From NCBI RefSeq assembly GCF_947488985.1, contig NZ_CANLBV010000033.1, forward strand, positions 1 to 41,793: a DNA stretch of 41,793 nt. Reading direction: 5' to 3'. Both the position numbers and the translations under genes were made by a program. The notes beneath the pieces were generated by a model that saw nothing but the letters and a program-made list of their open reading frames with translations, made no database searches and had not been told where the DNA came from. Shown in pieces: positions 16,363 to 26,224 of this stretch (its first letter is position 1; each line of letters begins with the position of its first letter). Source of the DNA: an uncultured Vibrio sp. (GTDB lineage: Bacteria > Pseudomonadota > Gammaproteobacteria > Enterobacterales > Vibrionaceae).

Positions 16363-16728
16363 TGCCCTCTAAACTGTTTAATAAGCTTTCCTTTAATACA
16401 CGTCTCTTCATCCCCGTTTCTTTGCTGCCACTACCACTATAGATAGACCATACTTGGTTAATCCAACGAGTCGAAGGCCTGTATTGGCTGATATTGCGAC
16501 TCCACCTTTATCCATGTTGATTATTCTATTCAGAGAGCGTGAAAGTATTTGCCGTGGCATCGGTAAAGGTGAGCTGGATCATAAAATGGCGAAGCTCGAT
16601 TTATGGGCCATCTTTATCGAGTCGAAAGTAAGTGATGCACCGCTGATTATTCTGGTGTTGTGATTCTAAGGTTACAACGAATTATATAGACTGAATATCA
16701 GCTGAGTTATTAGGGGTACTCAATTCGA
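16363..16728. other. gap between the parS2 cluster and the FapA-like gene
   Basis: No confident gene. A plus-strand open frame of 69 codons (16454-16663, TTG start) has protein-like text near its end (ELDHKMAKLDLWAIFIESKV) but no ribosome-binding site, and could be the remnant of a gene. No clear promoter or terminator was found. Confidence 0.4.
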
Positions 16729-18399
16729 ATGTGGGAAAACATTGTTACATTGTCAGAAGATAAGCAACATGTGATCGCGACTCTGCCGCCTGAGTTTGTG
16801 ATCGATGCAAGCTTTGACAACAAGACATTGCCGTCGGCTTTGGAGACTTTAAACGCATCAAACTATTTCCTACTGGAAGATGAAGTGCTGCGCTTTGTCT
16901 CTTTTGCTAAACAAGATAGAAGCGAAGCTTACCAAGGCATTTTGATTGCTGAGGTTCGAGACGCGACTGTGACGGTCGAACTGTCTGATGATAAGATGCT
17001 CGCGAGTTTAGTGGTGCGAGGGGCATATAGCGGTAATGCGCTGAGCAGTAGTGACATCATTCACTGCCTGGCTCATGCGGGCATAACCAAAGGCATAAAT
17101 AAGTTAGCGCTCAGAAAGGTACTGACGATGAGCGGCAAACTTAAACCGGGAGAAAAGTTTACTCAGCCAGTTGCTAAAGGGACGCAACCCATTAAAGGCA
17201 AAGGTGCAACGTTTGCGGCTTTGGTTGAAGATATTACTCGCCAAGTATTGAAGCCGCGCAGCAAAGATGCAGGCAAGATAGATATGCGGGATCTAGGCGA
17301 AACCATTACCGTCGATCAAAATGACCCGTTGATGAAACGCACCCCTGCAACAAAAGGCATTGCTGGTGTTACCGTTCAAGGACAAATTATCCCACCACTT
17401 CCGGGGCAAGACGGCTTAATTAAGCCAGGTAAGGGCACCTACATCTCGCCGGACGATCCCAATATATTGCTGGCTTCATATCCGGGGTTACCCATTATCA
17501 AAAACCAAACTATTGAAGTCGATGAGGCCTTGTGTGTAAGCAATGTTGATGTCTCAACGGGTCACGTGAAATTTAAAGGCAATGTGTTTGTTTCTGGGAA
17601 TATTGAACCGGGAATGAAAGTTAAAGCAACGGGCTCGATTACGGTCGGTGGGTTCATTGAATCAGCCGAAGTTCAAGCTCAGGGGGATATCAAAGTTGCC
17701 AAAGGGATTATTGGCTGCACAACCAAAGAGGGCGAACCTAAAAGTTGTAAGGTATTTACCAAGGGCTCAATTACCGCAAGCTATGCCCAGAATGCCGAAC
17801 TACAAACAGCGAAAGACATTAGACTTGGTGTACACAGCATGGGTAACGAAATCCGTTGTGGTAACAACCTGACGGTTATGGACACGATGAAGAAACATGG
17901 CACGCTCAGTGGCGGACAAGCCAAAGTCGGTGGCAAAGTAGAATGTGTTTTGTTAGGTGTTGAAGGTGATATCGCAACCAAAGTTCATGGGTTTGCACGT
18001 TATGACAACTACCGACAAAAGATGGCTGAGCTAAAAGAGATCTACAAACAGGTTCAAGAGCAAACAATGGCAGTGATCCGTCAAGAGCTTGAATTTAAGA
18101 GATTGCCTAAAGCGAGTCGCTGTGAACAGCAAGCGCAGCAGATTGAACAACAACGGGGAAAAAATAATCAGGCGATTGAAAGTACTAAGTCACAGATTGA
18201 AGCGCTTGAAGCTGAGTTTAAAAGTCAGCTCAACCAATGCACCGTTGAGGTTCATGAAAAGGTTTATACTCGGGTTACTATCCAGTTTGGCAATGAAACG
18301 GTAACCACCAAACGAACCCATGGTGGCGCTGTTTTCTCATTCAATCAATATAAGATTCAGAGTGCATTTAAGATCGAACAAGAGGGCACGGAGTTGTAA
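16729..18399 (+). CDS. FapA-family protein (DUF342)
   Basis: A 556-residue cytoplasmic protein of the FapA/DUF342 family. The N-terminal third is a mixed domain. A central right-handed beta-helix-like region (about 265-420) has repeating V.V.G.I-type turns (VFVSGNIEPGMKVKATGSIT, then GGFIESAEVQAQGDIKVAKG). A coiled coil follows (about 425-515, rich in Gln, Glu and Lys), and a short C-terminal domain ends it. Such proteins are widespread in Vibrio, some linked to polar flagellar assembly or membrane-shape sensing, but the exact role is not settled. It stands alone between the parS2 cluster and a terminator. Confidence 0.85.
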   Translation: MWENIVTLSEDKQHVIATLPPEFVIDASFDNKTLPSALETLNASNYFLLEDEVLRFVSFAKQDRSEAYQGILIAEVRDATVTVELSDDKMLASLVVRGAYSGNALSSSDIIHCLAHAGITKGINKLALRKVLTMSGKLKPGEKFTQPVAKGTQPIKGKGATFAALVEDITRQVLKPRSKDAGKIDMRDLGETITVDQNDPLMKRTPATKGIAGVTVQGQIIPPLPGQDGLIKPGKGTYISPDDPNILLASYPGLPIIKNQTIEVDEALCVSNVDVSTGHVKFKGNVFVSGNIEPGMKVKATGSITVGGFIESAEVQAQGDIKVAKGIIGCTTKEGEPKSCKVFTKGSITASYAQNAELQTAKDIRLGVHSMGNEIRCGNNLTVMDTMKKHGTLSGGQAKVGGKVECVLLGVEGDIATKVHGFARYDNYRQKMAELKEIYKQVQEQTMAVIRQELEFKRLPKASRCEQQAQQIEQQRGKNNQAIESTKSQIEALEAEFKSQLNQCTVEVHEKVYTRVTIQFGNETVTTKRTHGGAVFSFNQYKIQSAFKIEQEGTEL

Positions 18400-18440
18400 T
18401 CCGTCATATTTCTATATGAGCTAATTGGTTTTAAAATTCA

Positions 18441-18480
18441 ATAAATAGAAAGGAGAGCGGATGCTCCCCTTTCTATTTAT
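18441..18480. terminator. bidirectional terminator between the FapA-like gene and the Lap operon
   Basis: A long stem, ATAAATAGAAAGG against CCTTTCTATTTAT, with an inner GGAGC-like pairing. It lies 42 bases past the plus-strand stop and 78 bases past the stop of the convergent lapB-type gene. Confidence 0.8.
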
Positions 18481-18557
18481 ATAGTGATTGTGACGTATTG
18501 CTGAGTGGTCATGACGGAGTATTGATAAAAGCTACCTCGCTTTCTCGTTTTACCACC

Positions 18558-20672
18558 TTAACCTGCGGCTCTGACTCGCCCCTGCTTTAGGTCTGACAGC
18601 ACCTGATTTTTTGGACCATCAGCAATAATGCTGCCTTTTTCCATCACTATCACACGGTCTACAACGTCTAGCATTGAAGTCTTGTGTGTAATTAGGATCA
18701 AGGTCTCGCTTGGCAACAACTGGTTCAGTTGGTGCTTAATGTGCATCTCTGAACGGTTATCCATGGCACTGGTCGGCTCATCCATCAATAATACCGGAGG
18801 GCGTCCTAGGAAGGCTCTAGCAATCGCAACCGCTTGACGTTGACCGCCAGATAGCAATCCGCCACCTTCACCGACTTGACGCTCTAAGCCCGCAGGATCT
18901 TGCTGGGTAAAAGTAGTTACGCCAGCACGGTTAGCCGCATCCATCACATCACGATCATCGACTAAAGGGTGGCCTAAGGTGATGTTGTCTCGGACTGAAC
19001 CATAGAACAGGTTGCTGTCTTGAGGTACGCAGCCTATATTGCGTCGTACGTCGACATGATGAAGTTGCTCCATATCTGTATCATCAACGCGAACATGGCC
19101 TTCTGTGGGCTTGTACAGGCCCATAATAAGGCGCTCTAAAGTTGTTTTTCCTGAGCCTATACGACCAATGATCGCGACTTTCTCACCTGGTGTTATGGTC
19201 AGGCTGAGATCCCGAACGGAAGCAACCGGAGAATCAGGGTAGTGGAAGGTCACTTTATCGAGTTCGATATGGCCTTGAATGATCGGGCGGTGAATGTAGC
19301 GCTTACCTTCTTCCTGTTCATCGGGCATCGACATCACCTGCTCAATTAAGGTCATGGAAGATTTTGCTTGGTTGTAACGAGTAGAGAGTAGTGACAATTG
19401 AACCAGAGGACCTATCGCACGGCCGCTCAACATGGTCGCAGCGATCAAGCCACCCATCGTTAGTTCCCCTTCGGCAATCAGGTATACACCGAAAATGATC
19501 ATACCAATATTGGTACTTTGCTGAACGAACCCTGCGGTATTTTGGATACTGTCAGTAATACGACGGCTTTTAATGTTCCAGTTTGCCATGTGGGCTACTG
19601 CTTCTTCCCAGCGGAATTGGAACTGACTTTGCGCGCTAAACAACTTTACCGTTTCAAGCCCTGCCAAACTCTCAATCAAGTTAGCGTACTTCTGAGAAGC
19701 GAGCCGAGATCCCTCTTCAATGGTACGGCGCAGTGGTCCTTGAATTAACAGTGCGTAGATGATCAGCACCACAACACCAACGACAGGCACCAACACCAAG
19801 TTGCCAGCCATTAACCAGATCAAAGCCAAAAACATGATAGCAAACGGTAAATCGATCAATGATCCAATGGTTGCTGAGGTGAAAAATTCACGGATTGATT
19901 CGAACTCTTGCAGGTTCTTGGCGAAAGCACCGACAGAAGCAGGCTTTGCTTCCATACGAATTCCAAGCACCTTACTGAAGAGTTTGGAAGAGATCAGGAT
20001 ATCGGATTTTTTGCCTGCAACGTCAATGAAGTAGCTGCGCATTAATTTTAAAAGCAGGTCGAACAGGAATACCACGAAGATACCGCTCGCTAGCACCCAC
20101 AGGGTCTCAAAGGCAAGGTTTGGCACTACTTTGTCGTACACTAAACGAGTGAACATCGGCGCAGCAATCGCAAATACATTGATAAGAATGGATGCGATCA
20201 ATACATCGCGATAGATGTTTTTAGATTCCCAGATCGTACTCCAAAACCAATGCCCTTTACGAGTTTTCAGAACCTCGGGTGATCGTTCGTCATAACGAAA
20301 CTGTTTTTTGACTAAGAAGTAACGGCCGATGAACTGCGCTTTGAGTTCGGCCATCGGAATGTTGATCGGCACCATTCCACTTTCTGCGGTAATGATTTCG
20401 GCTTCTTGTTTTTCGATATCGATGCTATTAAGAACGCATGCCTCACCTTGTTTTAGCAATAAAACGGCAGGCAGGATCAGGTGAGGGATACTTTCTAAGT
20501 CGGAACGGTTTTCCTTTGCGACTAATCCGGCTCGCTCAGCAGAGCGCGGGAATAGGAAAGGGGTGAGCTTTCCGTCTGATAATGGCAACCCATTGATCAA
20601 CGCCTCGGGTGAGTTGGCTAAGCCATAATATCGGCTAACGTAGATCAGTGAGTTCAATAGTGGATCTTGCAT
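18558..20672 (-). CDS. lapB: type I secretion ABC transporter (LapB/RtxB-like)
   Basis: A 704-residue inner-membrane exporter. The N-terminal C39-like domain (1-125) lacks the catalytic Cys/His pair, as in RTX and LapA exporters, where it only docks the substrate. A membrane domain of six helices (about 160-430) and the ATPase follow: Walker A GRIGSGKTT (about 505), signature LSGGQRQAVAIAR (about 607), Walker B VLLMDEPTSAMD (about 627) and switch histidine ITHKTS (about 661). It should form the export channel with the HlyD-type protein of the same operon and an outer-membrane TolC/LapE partner not encoded here. It is the last gene of the operon, 18 bases after lapD. The symbol is by analogy with the Pseudomonas system. 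Confidence 0.9.
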   Translation of the reverse strand: MQDPLLNSLIYVSRYYGLANSPEALINGLPLSDGKLTPFLFPRSAERAGLVAKENRSDLESIPHLILPAVLLLKQGEACVLNSIDIEKQEAEIITAESGMVPINIPMAELKAQFIGRYFLVKKQFRYDERSPEVLKTRKGHWFWSTIWESKNIYRDVLIASILINVFAIAAPMFTRLVYDKVVPNLAFETLWVLASGIFVVFLFDLLLKLMRSYFIDVAGKKSDILISSKLFSKVLGIRMEAKPASVGAFAKNLQEFESIREFFTSATIGSLIDLPFAIMFLALIWLMAGNLVLVPVVGVVVLIIYALLIQGPLRRTIEEGSRLASQKYANLIESLAGLETVKLFSAQSQFQFRWEEAVAHMANWNIKSRRITDSIQNTAGFVQQSTNIGMIIFGVYLIAEGELTMGGLIAATMLSGRAIGPLVQLSLLSTRYNQAKSSMTLIEQVMSMPDEQEEGKRYIHRPIIQGHIELDKVTFHYPDSPVASVRDLSLTITPGEKVAIIGRIGSGKTTLERLIMGLYKPTEGHVRVDDTDMEQLHHVDVRRNIGCVPQDSNLFYGSVRDNITLGHPLVDDRDVMDAANRAGVTTFTQQDPAGLERQVGEGGGLLSGGQRQAVAIARAFLGRPPVLLMDEPTSAMDNRSEMHIKHQLNQLLPSETLILITHKTSMLDVVDRVIVMEKGSIIADGPKNQVLSDLKQGRVRAAG

Positions 20673-20690
20673 GTGATATAACCCTTACAA

Positions 20691-22601
20691 CTATTTATCA
20701 ACAATGAAGCCTTGGAACACTTCTACGTAGTTATCAGACAAGATATCGAGCTGAGTCTGAGTTTCGATTCGTGATGCAATGGTCGTGACGCCAAGGTTAT
20801 GAGCCGTTCTGGAGATTGATGTCAGCGTGAATTTCTGTTTTTCATCATCAAGATTGTGGGTAAATAGGTAATCCAGCTTGACGTAGCTCGGACGATATTC
20901 ATTGATGTAATCCAGAGATTGGAAGTTACGTCCGTAGTTATCGACACCAAACACAGAGTTGGCGTTACGAATTGTGCTGCACAATAGTGCGGTGTAATGC
21001 GGAATGTTGATGAAACAGTTTTCAGGGACCTCAAAATGCAGCAGGTGAGCGATGGAGGCATGCTTATCGAGCATAGTGCCAACCCAACGAATGAAACTTG
21101 GTTGGGAAATACTGCTTGGTGAAATGTTGATTGCAATCGGGCTTGTGACCTCTTTTGCTTCGAGTTTTTCTATCATCTTCTCGATGACGTATTGGTCGAG
21201 AACATGGCTCATTTCAAGCTGTTCGAGCGCGTACAGATATTGGTTAGCGCCGTAACGAACGCCTTCTTTCTCTATCGCAGAGAATACTTCTTGGTGGTAC
21301 GTTTTACCAAAGGCGTTATTTGCAGCTTGTAAGCGGAAGGTGACTAAATCGTTGATGATCGCTTCTTCGACCAGCATTAGCCATTGCTGTTTACCCATCA
21401 CCGCGCCATGGTCGTCAGCGATAATGTAACCGTACGTTAATTCACGATTGGCTTTAGCGCTGGAGAGTGCATTATCTACCAACGACATAATCTCGGTGCT
21501 GGTCTTAGTTCTGTTGGTGTAGGTGACACCCAGTGCAATCTGAGCGTTGGCGGTTCCGGTTGGGTCTGACCCTAGATTTTGCACACAATTCACAATGCTA
21601 TCCGCGAGAAGCTTGAGTTCGCTTTCATCAATATTGGGGAGAATGAAGCCAAATTCGTCACTTGAAATACGAGCAATCGTGATCTCAGGTGATGAGATTG
21701 AAGCTTGTAGCTGCTTCGCCAGTTGATGTACTAAAGCATCACCTTCGTGATAGCCCTTCTCTTCGTACTCTTCTCTAATAAACTGAGCTTGTAATACTGC
21801 AAGGCCACCTAAGCTAGACTCTTCCAACCATTGATTTAACTGCGACATGTAGTAAGCGCGGTTGCCCAATTGCGAGATTGGATCGATATACGCTCGCTCT
21901 CGCAGTTTTTGAGCCTCACGCGCTTGGTTTTTAAACGCCAATTCAACTTGAGTTGACATATGGTTGATGCCATCAACAACTAAGATCAGATCTTTTGTTT
22001 TTGGGCGAGCCAGTGGTTCGCCAAACTGGTTCTTCGCGATCTGGTCCATTTTCGTGATGATCAAAGACAGTGGATGCAACGCGCGCTTAAGGATCCATGA
22101 GATAGAGATCAGTCCTATTACGAAGATCGATCCAAAAATGGTCAGTAGGCGGATGAATGCTTGCCAAAGTTGATCATAGGCAGAGCCTGGATGGCTGACG
22201 ATCTCGACTTCAGCCAGTTGCATCCAGCCGCTGGTTATCACTCGACGATCATGCACCGGCTCAAACAGATCAAGGTTGGTAAACCATTGCGGAACACCGG
22301 TCGGTTTTACAGGGTATGAGCGAAGAATATCTTCACCGCTGTCGAGGAAAATCAATCGAACCACGGAGTAAGAACTGCCATCAAATAGGGCGTTGATTAC
22401 CGACTCCACGGCCACCTTGTCCTTTTCCTCTAGGTAAGGGGCGAGAGCCAGTCCAACAGTATTAATGGTATTACTGACCTCAGAGCGTTGCTGCTCCTCT
22501 AGGTATCCACGGGTGGTATTGAATTCGATCATAAAGACTGATGTCATCAGTAATATGAACACCGCGACCATCCCGACCACAAGCTGTTTATATAAAGTCA
22601 T
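20691..22601 (-). CDS. lapD: c-di-GMP receptor LapD (degenerate GGDEF-EAL)
   Basis: A 636-residue inner-membrane protein. A transmembrane helix (about 8-27), a periplasmic LapD/MoxY-type domain (about 28-150), a second helix (about 151-171), a HAMP segment, a degenerate GGDEF domain (ISSDEF in place of GGDEF) and a degenerate EAL domain (EVFSAIEKEG at the EAL position). In the known system the enzymatic domains are inactive. EAL binds c-di-GMP, and the signal passes outward so that the periplasmic domain holds the LapG protease and protects the adhesin. LapG lies directly upstream (five-base gap), which supports the assignment. Confidence 0.92.
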   Translation of the reverse strand: MTLYKQLVVGMVAVFILLMTSVFMIEFNTTRGYLEEQQRSEVSNTINTVGLALAPYLEEKDKVAVESVINALFDGSSYSVVRLIFLDSGEDILRSYPVKPTGVPQWFTNLDLFEPVHDRRVITSGWMQLAEVEIVSHPGSAYDQLWQAFIRLLTIFGSIFVIGLISISWILKRALHPLSLIITKMDQIAKNQFGEPLARPKTKDLILVVDGINHMSTQVELAFKNQAREAQKLRERAYIDPISQLGNRAYYMSQLNQWLEESSLGGLAVLQAQFIREEYEEKGYHEGDALVHQLAKQLQASISSPEITIARISSDEFGFILPNIDESELKLLADSIVNCVQNLGSDPTGTANAQIALGVTYTNRTKTSTEIMSLVDNALSSAKANRELTYGYIIADDHGAVMGKQQWLMLVEEAIINDLVTFRLQAANNAFGKTYHQEVFSAIEKEGVRYGANQYLYALEQLEMSHVLDQYVIEKMIEKLEAKEVTSPIAINISPSSISQPSFIRWVGTMLDKHASIAHLLHFEVPENCFINIPHYTALLCSTIRNANSVFGVDNYGRNFQSLDYINEYRPSYVKLDYLFTHNLDDEKQKFTLTSISRTAHNLGVTTIASRIETQTQLDILSDNYVEVFQGFIVDK

Positions 22602-22606
22602 TGTAC

Positions 22607-23275
22607 CTACTCATCGTAATTGATAATGGGTTTGTTTAATTTTAGAGAGCGCTCACGCGAACGTAAGTCGTTCCATAAACTCAATCTTGAAGATTTCCCT
22701 GCCAGCTTACCGTTGCCTGCTGCTGACTTCATTAGCCAAAGATTTTTACCGTTGAAACTGTAGACCGGGCGTAGATCTCGACGCTTAGAACCACGTTTAA
22801 TTTCAGGGTTTAAGTTGTCCAAAATAAGCGGCTCTGCACTGGGCGTTGAGTAGTAGGCCAACACCATATGGAATTGGTTTAACTCAAGTGCTTTTACGTA
22901 CACCAAACGTAATTTCTTATCTGGAACACCCAGTTCAAGTAAAGAAAAGTACTTGGCGATAGTGAAATCTTCGCAATCCCCAGCGTTACTGCCTAAAAAC
23001 TCCAATGGCGTTGCCCAGTAGTCGTTTTTGCCCCACAAGCGGATGTCATTGACAAAATACATCTGGTTAAAAAATTGATTCACGGACTCCAGCTTCTGTT
23101 TTTCACTTAACCCTGCGTAGGACGTCATATTTGAGCGCCATGTCGCCACTCGTTTTCCGGCTCTTTCGCCGTAGGTTTGTGAAACGGCGTCTATCCACCT
23201 TTGGTCACTCTTATTCAGCGCGCCAGAGGTAAAAGAGGTGAGGACCAGCAACAATAGCGAAAACCGAGATTTCAT
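22607..23275 (-). CDS. lapG: periplasmic cysteine protease LapG
   Basis: A 222-residue exported transglutaminase-like protease (DUF920/BTLCP). A signal peptide (MKSRFSLLLLVLTSFTSGA) is followed by the conserved NAGDCEDFTIAKY with the catalytic cysteine (about residue 99), FHMVLAYY with the histidine and LILDNLN with the aspartate. Known function: at low c-di-GMP LapG is released by LapD and cuts the N-terminal retention module of a large adhesin at a di-alanine site, freeing it from the surface. It is calcium-dependent in studied species. The gene sits between the HlyD-type gene and lapD. Confidence 0.92.
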   Translation of the reverse strand: MKSRFSLLLLVLTSFTSGALNKSDQRWIDAVSQTYGERAGKRVATWRSNMTSYAGLSEKQKLESVNQFFNQMYFVNDIRLWGKNDYWATPLEFLGSNAGDCEDFTIAKYFSLLELGVPDKKLRLVYVKALELNQFHMVLAYYSTPSAEPLILDNLNPEIKRGSKRRDLRPVYSFNGKNLWLMKSAAGNGKLAGKSSRLSLWNDLRSRERSLKLNKPIINYDE

Positions 23276-23331
23276 CGCGGTTGCTCTTGTTGGCTATCTG
23301 ACTGATGAACGCTACTCGACATCAAACATCC

Positions 23332-24723
23332 TTACTCTTTTAGGGCATTGTTTTGAGCGCTGAGTATTGGCTTCAACATGTACTCAAGCACTGTTCTCTT
23401 ACCGGTGATGATATCGACAGAAGCCGTCATTCCCGGAATGATCGGCAGCTCTTCGTTGTGGCCAAAACTGTACTGCTCGGTGCGCACCCGTACGATGTAA
23501 AAGCTATTTCCTTCTTCATCTTGCGTGGTGTCGGCACTGATGTGCTCGAGCACGCCCTCTAGACCGCCATATTTAGTGAAATCGTAAGCACTGAATTTAA
23601 CGATAGCGGTTAGCTCTGGACGCAGGAATGCGATGTCTTGCGGGGCAATTTTCGCCTCGACTAATAGCGAGTCTTCTGTCGGTACTATCTCAACAATGTC
23701 CATACCGGGCTGGATAACACCACCCACCGTATTAATGCCAAGCGTTTTGACGGTTCCGGTGACCGGAGAGACCACTACAGTACGGTTAACTCGGTCTTCA
23801 AGACCGACCGCAGATTCGATCATGGCAGAGAGCTTATCTTGCGCTTGGTTGAGCTTTTCTTGTTGCTCCGAGCGGAAGCTGAGTGCGGCATCAATACGGC
23901 TTAGCATGGCTTCTTTGATTGCAGAGCGTAGGAGAGGGATTTTGAGTTCACTAGAGGTCATTTCTCGGCGAGTATCATTCACTTGCCTTTGCAGTTTGAG
24001 AAGCTCAATTCTAGGAACGATGCCTTCGTCGGCAAGCGGTTCGGTAATTTCTAATTCTTTGCGAGCAAAACGGTAACTTTGTCGCAGGTTGGTGACCCGC
24101 GCTTGAATCTCGATCAGATCTTGTTGTTTCTGTTCGACTTGTTGATCAAATACAGAAAGTTGGTTTTTAAGGTTATTGAGATCTTGACGATATTCTGCTT
24201 TTTGACGATTAACGAGTTTAGGTTGAAGCTCGTAAAAATTGGGCGGAAAGGCGAGTTTACCGTAGTCGAGTATCACGCTTTTTTTCCAGTTTTCTACAGA
24301 AAACTCTTCGTTGATGACCACGCTGTTAAACGAAGCTGAAAGCATCAATACGTTGGCGGTTAAGTTGGCGACTTGTTGTTCTCGCTCTCGGAAATCAGAG
24401 CGGAATCGAGTGTCATCGATCAACAGCAGTTGCTGACCCTTTTTCACTTGTTGACCTTCTCTGACCAATATCTCTTTTACTAAGCCGCCTTCTAGGTTTT
24501 GTACCACTTGGATTTGGGAAGAGGGAATGACTTTGCCTTGACCTACGGTGACTTTATCGATCTCAGCCCAAGAGGACCAGCCAATAGCAGCAATAAAAAA
24601 TAGAACAATCATCCAAAGCATAATACGCGCGCTGGTTGGCGTATTGAGGAGTAGAGCCGCTGTCTTATCGTCAACGTACTCTAGTTCGGTTTCGTTCAAT
24701 TTGCTGAAACTTTTCTTGCTCAT
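23332..24723 (-). CDS. lapC: HlyD-family membrane fusion protein (LapC-like)
   Basis: A 463-residue periplasmic adaptor of type I secretion. There is a short cytoplasmic tail, one transmembrane helix (about 33-50), a biotinyl-lipoyl half (GQGKVIPSSQIQVVQNLEGG), long coiled-coil hairpins (about 110-300), then the second lipoyl half and a beta-barrel (VVSPVTGTVKTLGINTVGG). AAGGACTG precedes the ATG at 24723. It is the first gene of the lapC-lapG-lapD-lapB order on the minus strand. No adhesin gene or LapE/TolC gene is adjacent; pdxH lies upstream in the other direction. Confidence 0.92.
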   Translation of the reverse strand: MSKKSFSKLNETELEYVDDKTAALLLNTPTSARIMLWMIVLFFIAAIGWSSWAEIDKVTVGQGKVIPSSQIQVVQNLEGGLVKEILVREGQQVKKGQQLLLIDDTRFRSDFREREQQVANLTANVLMLSASFNSVVINEEFSVENWKKSVILDYGKLAFPPNFYELQPKLVNRQKAEYRQDLNNLKNQLSVFDQQVEQKQQDLIEIQARVTNLRQSYRFARKELEITEPLADEGIVPRIELLKLQRQVNDTRREMTSSELKIPLLRSAIKEAMLSRIDAALSFRSEQQEKLNQAQDKLSAMIESAVGLEDRVNRTVVVSPVTGTVKTLGINTVGGVIQPGMDIVEIVPTEDSLLVEAKIAPQDIAFLRPELTAIVKFSAYDFTKYGGLEGVLEHISADTTQDEEGNSFYIVRVRTEQYSFGHNEELPIIPGMTASVDIITGKRTVLEYMLKPILSAQNNALKE

Positions 24724-25124
24724 AACAGTCCTTGTTTACTTAATAAAAGTGCAAGCCTATTCAGTGTATTCTTACTTTTGATGAATGTTAAGAATTTGCT
24801 CCTTTAAATGATTGAATTTATGTATTTTTTGATTCCTATCTATTTTTAAAATTTGTTTTGACGTATTGCTGTCTTTTTTGCTTGTTATCAAGCGTTTTTC
24901 TCTAGGTTGGTGATACTTGATGTCAAAGGAGGTTAAATAAGTTGGCGCAGTTTACTTATCATTGTAGTCGGAATTAGGGTGGTTTTAATATGATGTGAGT
25001 TGCATTTTAATTGCATGACTTTTCATGAAGGAGAATCGGCTTCAAACTAGGCAAAGCATCGCTTAGGCTTGTGTTTAAAAAGATTACGGCGCAAAATCAC
25101 AGAAAAATGAAAAGGAACAACCAA
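24724..25124. other. divergent regulatory gap between the Lap operon and pdxH
   Basis: AT-rich, 401 bases, no gene. It must hold the promoters of both the Lap operon and pdxH, but no hexamer pair stands out enough to name. CATGACTTTTCATGA near 25014-25028 is a small repeated motif. Confidence 0.5.
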
Positions 25125-25760
25125 ATGGAACTGACAGATATTCGTCGTGAATACGCTAAGGGTGGATTGAGACGTAAAGACTTAGCCTCAGACCCGATTG
25201 AGCAATTCAATTTATGGCTTGAGCAAGCGATTGAAGCTAAGTTGACGGATCCTACAGCCATGACAGTTGCAACGGTTGATGAAAACGGTCAACCCTATCA
25301 ACGCATTGTCTTGCTGAAGAATGTTGATCAAGACGGTTTTGTTTTTTACACCAACTTAGGTAGCCGTAAAGCGCATCAACTTGAGCACAACAGCAAAATC
25401 AGCCTACATTTCCCTTGGCACCCACTTGAGCGACAAGTTCACATCACGGGTACGGCTGAAAAGTTGTCAGCGATGGAAAATATGAAGTACTTTTCATCGC
25501 GTCCTAAAGAGAGTCAACTGGCGGCGATCGCCAGTAAGCAAAGCAGCCGTATCTCTGCCCGTGGCATCTTAGAAGGTAAATATCTAGAGCTTAAGCAGAA
25601 ATTTGAGAAAGGAGAGATCCCCGTGCCTTCTTTCTGGGGTGGTTTTCGAGTACGCGTTGATAGTATTGAGTTTTGGCAAGGTGGTGAACGCCGCTTGCAT
25701 GACCGCTTCTTGTTCTCACGCCAAGACAACAGCTGGGACATCGATCGCCTAGCGCCTTAG
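25125..25760 (+). CDS. pdxH: pyridoxamine 5'-phosphate oxidase
   Basis: A 211-residue FMN enzyme that oxidises pyridoxamine or pyridoxine 5'-phosphate to pyridoxal 5'-phosphate, the last step of vitamin B6 synthesis and salvage. Family marks: [11 protein letters not shown] at the N-terminus, [19 protein letters not shown] (FMN binding), [60 protein letters not shown] and the terminal RLHDRFLF...W..DRLAP. The start is ATG 25125, preceded by AAGGAAC, which gives the usual length; the frame is open 18 codons further up. Confidence 0.97.
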   Translation: MELTDIRREYAKGGLRRKDLASDPIEQFNLWLEQAIEAKLTDPTAMTVATVDENGQPYQRIVLLKNVDQDGFVFYTNLGSRKAHQLEHNSKISLHFPWHPLERQVHITGTAEKLSAMENMKYFSSRPKESQLAAIASKQSSRISARGILEGKYLELKQKFEKGEIPVPSFWGGFRVRVDSIEFWQGGERRLHDRFLFSRQDNSWDIDRLAP

Positions 25761-25786
25761 TTCGAACCTGCTGTACCAATCAAAAG

Positions 25787-25828
25787 ATACCGTTGATTTT
25801 GTGTTGACTCACATCAACGGTATTTTTT
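25787..25828 (+). terminator. terminator of pdxH
   Basis: ATACCGTTGAT and ATCAACGGTAT, perfect 11-base arms, followed by TTTTTT; 26 bases past the stop. Confidence 0.9.
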
Positions 25829-26224
25829 CGTCTGTACTTTCATCTGGATGCGGCTTACAGAACCGTCAATCAGTCAAGCTTGTACACGTTTCGCCCTGTT
25901 TTAAGACAATCAGTTGGTTGTAAGCTAGGTTTACGTATATGAAGACCGAGTCAGTATCTTTGCAGCCCCAGCAGCCTGAAGAGGGGCTGACCAAAAACAA
26001 AATATGCCTTGTCGACATGTAGAAGATTTTAAGTTTTATTCACGAGGGTCATGCAAATAAAACTGAGCATCAGTTAGATACCCAGAGTGACTTACTACCC
26101 TATCAACGAATCTACTACTAGGAATGCTAATGCATAAGGGGGGAATTCACCTATAAACACTGCTCAATGTGAGAATTGAGAACCTAGAGTAAATATTTTA
26201 AAACTCCAGTAAGTAATGGAGAGC
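25829..26224. other. gap between pdxH and the SUMF1/PEGA gene
   Basis: About 400 bases with no supported gene. A 27-codon frame (25939-26022) has protein-like text (QPQQPEEGLTKNKICLVDM) but no ribosome-binding site and may be a relic. No hairpin with a T tract was seen for the minus-strand gene that ends at 26225. Confidence 0.4.

Noticed and set aside
16454..16663. 69-codon frame before the FapA-like gene as a real gene
   Set aside because: TTG start without a ribosome-binding site and no recognised family; only mentioned as a possible relic.
25939..26022. 27-codon frame after pdxH as a small gene
   Set aside because: No ribosome-binding site or terminator; composition alone is not enough.
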